From NCBI GenBank assembly GCA_019241495.1, contig JAFAWZ010000251.1, positions 1 to 12,215 on the forward strand: 12,215 bases of DNA. Direction: 5' to 3'. Below the pieces are notes generated by a model. That model did not search any database. It was not told the origin of the DNA and saw nothing but the letters and a program-made list of their open reading frames with translations. The DNA comes from Acidimicrobiales bacterium. Its GTDB lineage: Bacteria > Actinomycetota > Acidimicrobiia > Acidimicrobiales > Palsa-688. Below are positions 1-6,740 of this stretch, piece by piece (the stretch's first letter is position 1; each line of letters opens with the position of its first letter). The translations under genes were made by a program, and so were the position numbers.

Positions 1-421
1 CATCTACCCGATCAGCTCCCAGCTGTACGGTAACGCTCCGAACCCGGGGACCCAAGCGACCTACCACCAGCTGGTCTGCGGGGACTGGTGGGACGAGGAC
101 CCGCGCTCTCCGCAGTACAACACCTTCCAGCACGTCCCCTGCGTCAATCAGACGTCTCAGACACCTCCCTTCGGGGGCGGCAGCGAGGCCCTCTGGACCG
201 AGACGGCCCCCTACCCCAGCTTCGCGGTGGTCGAGTACAACACCAACCCAGCCATCCCCTACGCCGGCTCAGCCATATTCCTGCACGCCTCGACCGGCGG
301 CCCCACGAGCGGCTGCGTGAGCATCCCGCTGTCCGCTCTGGATCAGGTGCTCCGCTGGATGAACCCGGCGGACGCGCCGGCCATCGTGATGGGCCCCTCG
401 AGCGAGATCACCCGGTTCTGA
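1..421 (+). CDS. L,D-transpeptidase (YkuD family), 3' end only
   Basis: This is the C-terminal part of a secreted L,D-transpeptidase, an enzyme that forms 3-3 cross-links in peptidoglycan or attaches proteins to it, acting outside the membrane. The frame opens at base 2 with no start in the window, so the N-terminus lies to the left; 139 residues remain. The catalytic signature is clear: FLHASTGGPTSGCVSIP, with the conserved His codon at 284-286 and the nucleophilic Cys codon at 313-315. Upstream, two cysteines bracket an acidic aromatic stretch (CGDWWDEDP to HVPC), as I recall from actinobacterial members, and may form a disulfide. The stop TGA at 419-421 lies inside the 3' end of the convergent menC-like gene, a 14-bp overlap. 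The family is secure; the exact substrate and any N-terminal domains cannot be seen. Confidence 0.88.
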   Translation, partial: IYPISSQLYGNAPNPGTQATYHQLVCGDWWDEDPRSPQYNTFQHVPCVNQTSQTPPFGGGSEALWTETAPYPSFAVVEYNTNPAIPYAGSAIFLHASTGGPTSGCVSIPLSALDQVLRWMNPADAPAIVMGPSSEITRF

Positions 422-1526
422 AGCCGATCTCTTCGACCGAGGCGGCCATCTCTGAGACGAAGGCCAGGTCCGGCGCGACACCCAGGCCGGGGCCGGATGG
501 AACCGGCAGGTGCCCATCTTCGAGCACGAAGGGGGCGGTGAGGTCCCTACGGAAATAGCGCTCCGACGCCGACAGGTCGCCGGGCAGGGTGAACCCGGGA
601 AGCGCGGCGAGGGCCACGTTGGCCGCCCGGCCCAAACCCGACTCGAGCATGCCGCCGCACCACACGGGAACCCCGCGCTCGTAACAGGCGTCATGAACCC
701 GCTTGGCGGCCAGGTAGCCGCCCAGGCGCCCCGCCTTGATGTTGACGATCGTGCAGGCGCCTCGCTCGATGGCCTCGACGGCTACGGCCAGCGAGGTGAT
801 CGACTCGTCCAGGCAGACGGGCGTAGCGATGCGGCAGGCCAGCTCGGCGTGGGCGGCCAAGTCGTGCTCGCCGAGCGGTTGCTCGATCAAGAGCAGCCCG
901 TACTCGTCGAGCTGGGCGAGCCGCTCGGAGTCGGCCAGCGTGTAGGCGGAGTTGGCGTCGACCTGAAGGAGCAGGTCTGGACCGAAGCGGGCCCGCACGG
1001 CTCGGACTGGCTCGGTATCCCAACCCGGTCCGATCTTCAGCTTTACCCGGACATAACCCTGGCCCAGGTAGAAGGCGACCTCTTGGAGCAACTGGTCGAT
1101 CGACTCAGAGATACCGAGCGACACCCCAGCGGGAACCCGGGAGCGGGTTGCACCCAGATGGTCCGCCAGGGACCGGCCCGCGGCCCGCAGGCCCGCGTCG
1201 AGCACGGCCATCTCGAGGGCGGCCTTCGCCATGTGGTGACCTTTCACCGCAGCCAGGACGCGGGCCACATCTTCCGCTTCGAGCGAGGGGCCGGCCGCCG
1301 CGAGGCGAGGCACCAGGTGCGCGTTGATGACGGCGTGCGCCCCATCAACGTATTCAGGCGAGTACAGCGGCTCGGTCATGGCCACGCACTCGCCCCAGCC
1401 GCTGCCACTGGGCCCTTGCACTTCGACCAAAAGCACGTCGCGTTCGGTCTCGACCCCGAACGAGGTGCGAAACGGCGCGACCAGCGGCAGGCGGACTCGG
1501 TAGAGAACGACCCGGTCTATCTGCAC
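408..1526 (-). CDS. menC: o-succinylbenzoate synthase / N-acylamino acid racemase family (enolase superfamily)
   Basis: The protein has 372 residues, close to the roughly 368 of the OSBS/NSAR subgroup, and starts at GTG with the family-typical N-terminus VRLPLVAPFRTSFGVETE. Members dehydrate SHCHC to o-succinylbenzoate in menaquinone synthesis; some also or instead racemise N-succinylamino acids. The catalytic set is complete: the KLK pair at K162 and K164, metal ligands D190 (QVDAN), E215 (IEQPL) and D240 (CLDES), and the second base K264 (NIKAGRLGG). The spacing is nearly that of the Amycolatopsis NSAR enzyme. The gene starts 16 bp after the stop of the LAFTG protein gene, with only a weak Shine-Dalgarno, so it may be translated from a shared transcript. 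No other menaquinone gene is in the window, so the menC role is inferred; racemase or dipeptide epimerase activity is possible. Its 3' end overlaps the convergent L,D-transpeptidase gene. Confidence 0.85.
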   Translation of the reverse strand: MQIDRVVLYRVRLPLVAPFRTSFGVETERDVLLVEVQGPSGSGWGECVAMTEPLYSPEYVDGAHAVINAHLVPRLAAAGPSLEAEDVARVLAAVKGHHMAKAALEMAVLDAGLRAAGRSLADHLGATRSRVPAGVSLGISESIDQLLQEVAFYLGQGYVRVKLKIGPGWDTEPVRAVRARFGPDLLLQVDANSAYTLADSERLAQLDEYGLLLIEQPLGEHDLAAHAELACRIATPVCLDESITSLAVAVEAIERGACTIVNIKAGRLGGYLAAKRVHDACYERGVPVWCGGMLESGLGRAANVALAALPGFTLPGDLSASERYFRRDLTAPFVLEDGHLPVPSGPGLGVAPDLAFVSEMAASVEEIGFRTG

Positions 1527-1542
1527 CGGGTCCGGCGACCGA

Positions 1543-1869
1543 TTAGGCCTGTGAATGCTGGCGGCGACGGCGGGTCATCAAGACGATGAAGCCACCAGCG
1601 CCTATAGCCCCTGCGCCCACGGCAGTCGCCAGCGTCACGTCGGCCCCGGTGAACGCCAAGCCGCCGTTGGACGTGCTGGCAGCAGCCGGTGTGGCCTGCG
1701 GCACCGTGGTCGGATCGGTGGTGCTCACCGCTCCCGTCCCGCTGTTGCTGCCCGGCGTCGGGCCGTACGCCCAAGCGGGAGCGGCGGCCATGCCCAAGCC
1801 GCCGATCGTGGTCATTGCCAAAGTCGTGCCAAAGAGGATTTTCGCCCCGCGCCCCGCACGATTTCCCAT
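1543..1869 (-). CDS. Small cell-wall-anchored protein with LAFTG sortase signal
   Basis: This is a 108-residue secreted protein of unknown function. It has a signal peptide (basic start MGNRAGRGAK, hydrophobic core to about residue 32, likely cleavage after AWA), then a low-complexity segment rich in Thr, Ser, Pro and Ala. At the C-terminus come LAFTG, a hydrophobic span (TLATAVGAGAIGAGGFIVL) and the basic tail RRRRQHSQA. That is a complete sorting signal, and LAxTG is the motif of class E sortases of high-GC Gram-positives, so wall anchoring is the likely fate. The mature part is only about 50 residues before the motif and has no recognisable domain. I chose the ATG at 1869 because GAAGGGA lies about 9 bases upstream; a TTG at 1890 would add seven residues. 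It sits 130 bp downstream of the DUF4012 gene and 16 bp before the menC-like gene. No sortase gene is visible here. Confidence 0.75.
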   Translation of the reverse strand: MGNRAGRGAKILFGTTLAMTTIGGLGMAAAPAWAYGPTPGSNSGTGAVSTTDPTTVPQATPAAASTSNGGLAFTGADVTLATAVGAGAIGAGGFIVLMTRRRRQHSQA

Positions 1870-1919
1870 TTTTCTTTTTCCCTTCGACAAAAGGTCTCAA
1901 GGTTTCGATACCCAGAGCC

Positions 1920-1947
1920 GATACTGCCCCTCGGGAGCCAGAGTATC
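1920..1947 (-). other. Stem-loop between DUF4012 and LAFTG genes
   Basis: On the minus strand GATACT and AGTATC form an outer stem, and GCTCC-CGA-GGGGC forms an inner stem, with a three-base bulge. It lies 53 bases after the DUF4012 stop and about 50 bases before the ATG of the LAFTG gene. There is no T-tract after it, so it could be a weak terminator, a leader hairpin of the next gene, or chance. The rest of the 130-bp gap shows no convincing promoter. Confidence 0.35.
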
Positions 1948-1999
1948 CCACGGTAAGGCGCGTCCGCCATCACCCATTGCGGGAATGGCCGTTATTTCT

Positions 2000-4270
2000 T
2001 CAAGAATTCACCCGCCGGAACGCAAAGTCATGCGAGGGATCAAGTGCCGCAGGGACTGGCCATTGGGCCGCCCCAGCTGCCTTCGATCCCTTCGCCGGGG
2101 TCACCGTCGCGACCACCCGGTCGGGAAGGACAGTCGGCTGCTGGTGCAGCGTGAGGCGGTAGTCACTCCCGGGACGGAGCCGGCCGCTGAGCTGGAATGT
2201 GACGGTGCGCGACGCCCCTGAAGGCACGGCCACGTAACCGCTGTAGGTGTGAAATCCGAGCTCCGGGGTGGAAGTGGCGGGCCAGGCGGCTGAGCCCAGA
2301 TCGGAACGGACCAAAGTGAACGGTGAGTAAAGAGAAACCCACAAGAGATCGCTGCCGCTAGGCAATCCACTACCGCTGTAGCTGCTGAGGACCTCCCACG
2401 ACAGGCCCGATGCTGGAGCGGTGTTGTGCAGGGTCACCTTTACCGTTGCGCTGACCGCTCCGCTGGACGGGTCATAGACGACGTGATCGTCGATGTCACG
2501 TTGAAGATAGGCATCGATCTTGTTGTTGGCCGCGTTCTGGGTCACGACCGACAAGACGTCGCCGCCGACCGCCGCTGGGAAGCTCCCGGCCAGGCCGGTC
2601 TGGACGAGCAGAGGCTGGTCGGTCGGGTGCACGCTCCAGAAGAGGAAGTCGCCTGTCGCCACGCTGGGCCCGATGTCGTCGAGCAAACCACGCACGCTGA
2701 GCAGAGCGGGAGATGAAAGTCTCTGCGCGGCCAGGTGCAGGGCGTCGTCCAAGACCGCCTTCCTGGTGTCGTACTGGGCGGGTGAGGGGTAGAGGGCGTA
2801 CTGCTCGCGATCGAGCACATCGACGGTGTTCTGGGCGGTAAGGGTCCCGAGTCCGGGCACCTCCAACGGCCCGGTGGCCGCGATCAGCCCGGCCAGGGAC
2901 TTGGAGTCCAAGACCATCATCCCATCGACCGGGGGCTTGCCCAACTGCGAGTACAGCTGCGAAACGACATCGGTCACAGTCGGCAGGTCGGGAGAGTACG
3001 TGAGGTCGATGAAGTTGTTCTGAGGATCGAACTTCCCGTAACGGGCCAGATAGTCCGCCGGTCCGGTCAACTTGCCACCACCTCGAGCGGCCAAGGCATC
3101 GGCCAGGTTGTGGGCGTCGCCGAACGAGCCGATGTCTACCTTGCCGTCTGTGATGCTTAGATCTGCGTACCAGAGAAGGGTTCCGCCCAACCCCCGGCTC
3201 TCGGCCGGCTCGGTGAACGCGACGAAGTAGTGGCGGGTGGTGTGGGCACCGAGAAGGGATGGTGCATCATCGACGGCCAGCCCGGCGAGGCGGGTGCTCG
3301 ACTCCGCCTTGCCCAGCTGGCCGTTCAACTTGGCCAGACGAGACTCGATCGGGGCGACTATCCAAGGCGATCGGAGGGCGTGCAGGCGCTGCTCGGCGCT
3401 GACCAGCTCCGCGTGGACCTGCTCCAAGGGCTGAGCCATGGCGGTCACCTGCCCGAGATCGACACTGCCACTCCCGTAGCGCAGCTGGCCGAAATTGATC
3501 TGCCCCGACTGGTCCCGGGCGACTTCGGACACCCGGCGAGCCACGTCGGATGCGACCGCCAGGGCCTGTCGTTGCTGGGCTGCGACGGGCACGACCCGTG
3601 CCCCTGAAGTCCACCACGATCCGAGACGCTGGGAAGCCGTTTCGAAGTCGGACGCGGCACGGTCGAGCTGACCCCGGGCGGTCCCTGCCTCCCCTTGCTT
3701 GACCTGTTGCAGGGCCGACTCGGCCGCGGTTATGCCGGCGTTCACCGCCTGCCTCGACCGCAGTCCCTGGATCGCAACGGGCACGGCCAGGATCACGGTA
3801 ACTGCGACGATCCCGGCCCCGGCCCACAGCACCACCCTTCGCCCGGTGGGGGGCAACGACCAGGTCGCTCCGACCAACACCGGCAGCACGGCAACGGCCG
3901 CCACCGCCGCCGTCGCCCCGTGGAAACCCATGTGGGGCCAACGCAGGACGATCTGGACGGCCACCGCCGAGGAAATGGCGTCGAGCCATGGCGATCGGCG
4001 GCGAACGAAGACGCCCGCCAATGCAGCGAGCAGGCCGGCCGCGGCGGGGACCGTGAGCCAGCCCCGGCTCAGCGCGACGCTCACCGCCGCCAGCCACAGG
4101 ACCGTGCCGCGGGGCGCGATCGAGGCGGCGAGCACCACCACCCCGGCCAACACTGCGCTGTAGAGCGGGTCGAGGACCGGGGTGCGGGTGGGATGGCAGC
4201 CCGCCAGGGCGCCGGCCACCGCGGCGGCGGCTACCAGACCAAGAACCACGAGCGAGCCGAGCCGGCGCAT
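2000..4270 (-). CDS. DUF4012 domain membrane protein
   Basis: The protein has 756 residues from the ATG at 4270, chosen because CGAGGG lies eight bases upstream; a GTG at 4342 and an ATG at 4300 are possible upstream starts in frame. Residues 1-170 hold about six or seven hydrophobic spans (roughly 5-24, 34-53, 57-89, 98-111, 119-137, 146-170). Residues 170-330 are rich in Ala, Gln and Glu and probably helical (ITAAESALQQVKQG onward). From about residue 335 the large outer part matches DUF4012, with HYFVAFTEPAESRGLGGTL, the FIDLTYSPDLPTV stretch and MMVLDSKSLAGLIAATGP as recognisable landmarks. The biochemical function of the family is not established; members often lie near polysaccharide or cell-envelope genes. 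LAGC at the end of the first span resembles a lipobox, but the further membrane spans argue against a lipoprotein. The gap to asd is 94 bp, so co-transcription with lysC-asd is possible but not shown. Confidence 0.82.
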   Translation of the reverse strand: MRRLGSLVVLGLVAAAAVAGALAGCHPTRTPVLDPLYSAVLAGVVVLAASIAPRGTVLWLAAVSVALSRGWLTVPAAAGLLAALAGVFVRRRSPWLDAISSAVAVQIVLRWPHMGFHGATAAVAAVAVLPVLVGATWSLPPTGRRVVLWAGAGIVAVTVILAVPVAIQGLRSRQAVNAGITAAESALQQVKQGEAGTARGQLDRAASDFETASQRLGSWWTSGARVVPVAAQQRQALAVASDVARRVSEVARDQSGQINFGQLRYGSGSVDLGQVTAMAQPLEQVHAELVSAEQRLHALRSPWIVAPIESRLAKLNGQLGKAESSTRLAGLAVDDAPSLLGAHTTRHYFVAFTEPAESRGLGGTLLWYADLSITDGKVDIGSFGDAHNLADALAARGGGKLTGPADYLARYGKFDPQNNFIDLTYSPDLPTVTDVVSQLYSQLGKPPVDGMMVLDSKSLAGLIAATGPLEVPGLGTLTAQNTVDVLDREQYALYPSPAQYDTRKAVLDDALHLAAQRLSSPALLSVRGLLDDIGPSVATGDFLFWSVHPTDQPLLVQTGLAGSFPAAVGGDVLSVVTQNAANNKIDAYLQRDIDDHVVYDPSSGAVSATVKVTLHNTAPASGLSWEVLSSYSGSGLPSGSDLLWVSLYSPFTLVRSDLGSAAWPATSTPELGFHTYSGYVAVPSGASRTVTFQLSGRLRPGSDYRLTLHQQPTVLPDRVVATVTPAKGSKAAGAAQWPVPAALDPSHDFAFRRVNS

Positions 4271-4364
4271 CGGGTCGACCCTCGAGCGGTTCTGGATCAT
4301 CCCGATGACACTAGAGGTCGCTTCCCTGCCGCAGGCGGGCACCCCACCGCCGCGGGGGTTGCGA

Positions 4365-5387
4365 TCAGGTGACGACGCCGCGCTCCAACAGCGCCTCGGC
4401 GATCTGCACGGCGTTCAGGGCCGCGCCCTTGCGGAGGTTGTCACCGGAGACCCACAAGGTCAGGCCCCGTCCGCTCGGATCGCTGCGGTCCGCTCTGACC
4501 CGGCCGACCAAGCATGCGTCGGCACCAGCCGCCATCAGGGGGGTGGGCACGTCGGCCAGCTCGACCCCAGGTGTGTGACGCAACAACTCGAGGGCCCGGT
4601 CGGGGGTGATGGGATCGCGGAAGGTGACGTTGAGGGAGAGGGAGTGACCCGTGTAGACCGGCACCCGAACACATGTCACTGATACTGCCAAATCTGGGAT
4701 ACCGAGGATCTTCCTACTCTCGTTGCGGAACTTCGTCTCTTCGGTCGTCTCGTCGCCTTCGGCATCGCCGGCGTAAGGAAGGACATTGAACGCGATCGGA
4801 CCGGGGAACTTCTGATGAGGAGGAAAGGCGATGGCGCGGCCGTCGAAGGCCAGCTCGCCCGCCTTGTCCCCCACGGCCCGGATCTGTTCGTCCAACTCCG
4901 CGGTGCCAGCCAGCCCGGCCCCCGAGACGGCCTGGTAGGTGGAGGCGATCACCCGCTGCAGCGAGGCTTCCCGGTGGAGCGGCGCGAGGACGGGCATGCA
5001 GACCATCGTCGTGCAGTTGGGGTTGCCGACTATGCCCTTGGGTATGCGATCGAGCTCGTGGGCGTTGACCTCGGGAACGACGAGGGGGCAATCGGGGTCC
5101 ATGCGCCAGGCGCTCGAGTTGTCGACCACGATGGCACCCGCGGCTGCGACCCTTTGTCCGTATTCCCTGGAGGCTGTGGCGCCCATCGAGAAGAGGGCGA
5201 TGTCGATGCCGCGATGGTCCGCTGTCGCCACGTCCTCGACCGCGATCCCGTCGACGACCCGCCCGGCGGACCGGGAGCTGGCGAAGAGGCGCAGGCTGTC
5301 GTGGGGGAGGCGTCGCGATCTCACCATGTCCCGCATGACCGCGCCCACCTGGCCGGTAGCCCCGTAGATGCCGACGGTAACCATCAT
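4365..5387 (-). CDS. asd: Aspartate-semialdehyde dehydrogenase
   Basis: This cytosolic enzyme reduces aspartyl-4-phosphate to aspartate semialdehyde with NADPH, the second step of the aspartate pathway to diaminopimelate, lysine, threonine and methionine. From the first ATG (5387) it has 340 residues, normal for the family. GIYGATGQVG (residues 7-16) is the nucleotide-binding loop, VGNPNCTTM carries the nucleophilic Cys125, STYQAVSGAG follows with Gln152, and VPVYTGHS holds the substrate Arg241 and catalytic His248. The ATG overlaps the lysC stop (ATGA); a second ATG three bases on is equally possible, and GGAG sits five or eight bases upstream of the two. The overlap means translational coupling with lysC is very likely. 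An in-frame extension reaching 5459 runs inside lysC and does not resemble the family. Confidence 0.95.
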   Translation of the reverse strand: MMVTVGIYGATGQVGAVMRDMVRSRRLPHDSLRLFASSRSAGRVVDGIAVEDVATADHRGIDIALFSMGATASREYGQRVAAAGAIVVDNSSAWRMDPDCPLVVPEVNAHELDRIPKGIVGNPNCTTMVCMPVLAPLHREASLQRVIASTYQAVSGAGLAGTAELDEQIRAVGDKAGELAFDGRAIAFPPHQKFPGPIAFNVLPYAGDAEGDETTEETKFRNESRKILGIPDLAVSVTCVRVPVYTGHSLSLNVTFRDPITPDRALELLRHTPGVELADVPTPLMAAGADACLVGRVRADRSDPSGRGLTLWVSGDNLRKGAALNAVQIAEALLERGVVT

Positions 5388-5851
5388 TCGTTCTCCAGAT
5401 TGAACGCCCGGTGCAGGGCCACGACCGCCTTGTCCACCACATCGGCGCGCACCACGCAAGTGAGCCGGATCGACGAGGTCGAGATCATTTCGATGTTGAT
5501 GCCCTCCGCGGCGAGCGTCTCGAACATGGTGGCCGAGATGCCCGGATGGGTTTTCATCCCGGCCCCGATGATGCTGACAGTTGCAATGTCAGGATCAGCG
5601 AGCACTTCGGTCGCTTCGATCGCGCCCATGAGCGACGAGCTGACCTCTTCGGCAGTGGCCAGGTCCTCGTGGGGCACCGTGAAGGAGATGTCGGTCGTGC
5701 CCTGGAGGGACACGTTCTGCTCGATCATGTCGACGTTGATCGAATGATCCGCAAGGGCCCGGAACAGCCGCGCCGCCACACCGGGGTGATCGGGCACGCC
5801 GGCGACGGTGACCTTCGCCTCCGAGCTGTCGGACGTGACGGCCGAGATCAT
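5384..5851 (-). CDS. lysC: Probable internal aspartokinase beta subunit
   Basis: Within lysC an in-frame ATG at 5851-5849 (Met251 of the long form) is preceded by GGAG at 5861-5858 with a six-base gap, a better Shine-Dalgarno than the main lysC start has. Translation from it would give 155 residues, MISAVTSDSSEAKVTV onward, just the two ACT domains. Corynebacterium glutamicum and Bacillus subtilis make such a beta subunit from an overlapping internal start, at about codon 250 in Corynebacterium, forming alpha2beta2 enzymes. The position agreement and ribosome site are seen here; expression is inferred. Confidence 0.5.
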   Translation of the reverse strand: MISAVTSDSSEAKVTVAGVPDHPGVAARLFRALADHSINVDMIEQNVSLQGTTDISFTVPHEDLATAEEVSSSLMGAIEATEVLADPDIATVSIIGAGMKTHPGISATMFETLAAEGINIEMISTSSIRLTCVVRADVVDKAVVALHRAFNLENE

Positions 5852-6601
5852 GGCCTGCTCCAATTCGGGGTCTTCCTCCTCGATCCAGGTTCCCGGCTCC
5901 CATGTGAAAGCCGAGCGCACGTGCAAGCGCACGTGATGGTTGCGGGCGAACTCGACCGACCTCATGGCCGGCTTGGGGCAGCCCGCGGTGCACATCTCGA
6001 GCATCTCCTCGAAGTTCAACCGTTTCAGCCGCCGGGCCTCGGGGACGATGCGGGGATCGGCGGTGAACACGCCCGAGACATCGGTGTAGATCTCGCACGA
6101 GTCGGCGTCCAAGGCCCGGGCCAGGGCGACGGCCGTCGTATCGGTGCCTCCCCGCCCGAGGAACGTGACGTCGCGACCCGTGCTCACGCCCTGGGCGCCA
6201 CCCACCACGGGTACCTTGCCCTGGGCCAGCGCCTCGCGCAGGCGGTCACCTCGCACGTCGAGGATCTTGGCCCGGGTGTGGTCGGTGTCGGTGATGATCC
6301 CCGCCTGGCTGCCAGTGAAGCTCTCGCTCGGAACACCGGCGTCGTGCAGAGCCATGCAAAGGAGGGCCATGGCCTTGCGCTCACCGGCGGTGATCAGCAT
6401 GTCCATCTCGCGGCCCGGCCGGCTGACCGAGACCTGGGTGGCCAGGTGGAGCAGATCGTCGGTCTCCTTGCCCATGGCGCTGACCGCCACCACCACTTGG
6501 TTGCCCCGCCGGACGGTACGGCCTATGTAATCGGCCACTGTACGCATGCGCTCGGCGTCGCCGACCGATGTGCCGCCGAACTTCATCACTACCAGGGCCA
6601 T
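5384..6601 (-). CDS. lysC: Aspartokinase (alpha subunit), two ACT domains
   Basis: LysC phosphorylates aspartate, the first and usually feedback-controlled step of the aspartate pathway. The 405-residue protein from the ATG at 6601 opens with MALVVMKFGGTSVGDAERM, which fits the family start; a GTG at 6655 would add 18 atypical residues. Kinase-domain landmarks are KFGGTSVG (7-14), ITAGERKAM (70-78), TGSQAGIITD (96-105), GRGGTDT (150-156) and YTDVSGVFTADPR (172-184). Two ACT regulatory domains follow at about 263-327 (EAKVTVAGVPDHPGVA) and 342-402 (IIGAGMKTHPGI). Where relatives have a GAxVLxPRAVE-type motif, this protein has AGCPKPAMRSVE. An internal start probably makes a separate beta subunit. 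It overlaps asd by four bases. Transcription probably starts near 6669 from the shared divergent promoter, leaving a leader of about 68 bases, too short for a lysine riboswitch. Confidence 0.95.
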   Translation of the reverse strand: MALVVMKFGGTSVGDAERMRTVADYIGRTVRRGNQVVVAVSAMGKETDDLLHLATQVSVSRPGREMDMLITAGERKAMALLCMALHDAGVPSESFTGSQAGIITDTDHTRAKILDVRGDRLREALAQGKVPVVGGAQGVSTGRDVTFLGRGGTDTTAVALARALDADSCEIYTDVSGVFTADPRIVPEARRLKRLNFEEMLEMCTAGCPKPAMRSVEFARNHHVRLHVRSAFTWEPGTWIEEEDPELEQAMISAVTSDSSEAKVTVAGVPDHPGVAARLFRALADHSINVDMIEQNVSLQGTTDISFTVPHEDLATAEEVSSSLMGAIEATEVLADPDIATVSIIGAGMKTHPGISATMFETLAAEGINIEMISTSSIRLTCVVRADVVDKAVVALHRAFNLENE

Positions 6602-6655
6602 TTCCGACGTCAAGGGTACAGCGAGAGGCCGGAAGACTGGGGCGCGTTGCAACAC

Positions 6656-6683
6656 TTTACAAGGCGTTACAGCGGGTTATAGT
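6656..6683 (+). promoter_or_regulatory. Sigma70-like promoter for the repeat-protein gene
   Basis: TTTACA (6656-6661) and TATAGT (6678-6683) are 16 bp apart, each with a single mismatch to consensus. Transcription would begin near 6690, giving a leader of about 50 bases before the ATG at 6741. The leader contains the short palindrome GATTAATC and ends with an AAGG ribosome site at 6730-6733. Confidence 0.6.
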
Positions 6684-6703
6684 CACCGTGCCTGAGCGTC
6701 CAA
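6676..6703 (-). promoter_or_regulatory. Sigma70-like promoter for lysC-asd
   Basis: Read on the minus strand, TTGGAC (6703-6698) and TATAAC (6681-6676) are separated by 16 bp. The -10 differs from consensus only at the last base. Transcription would begin near 6669, upstream of the lysC ATG at 6601. Its -10 overlaps that of the oppositely directed promoter. Confidence 0.6.
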
Positions 6704-6740
6704 ATCGGGCGTTTTCAGATTAATCAGACAAGGCGGGCAG

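Noticed and set aside
510..1589. A 359-codon plus-strand open frame opposite the menC-like gene
   Set aside because: The menC-like product has every catalytic residue; the antisense translation shows no domain.
4196..4270. DUF4012 protein as a lipoprotein through its LAGC motif
   Set aside because: Several further membrane spans follow directly, so LAGC is probably just the end of the first span.
6602..6669. A lysine riboswitch in the lysC leader
   Set aside because: The predicted leader is about 68 bases, much shorter than a lysine riboswitch, and no matching stems were seen.
5411..6682. A 423-codon plus-strand open frame opposite lysC
   Set aside because: lysC is unmistakable on the other strand, and this translation has no family features and high His, Arg and Gly content.
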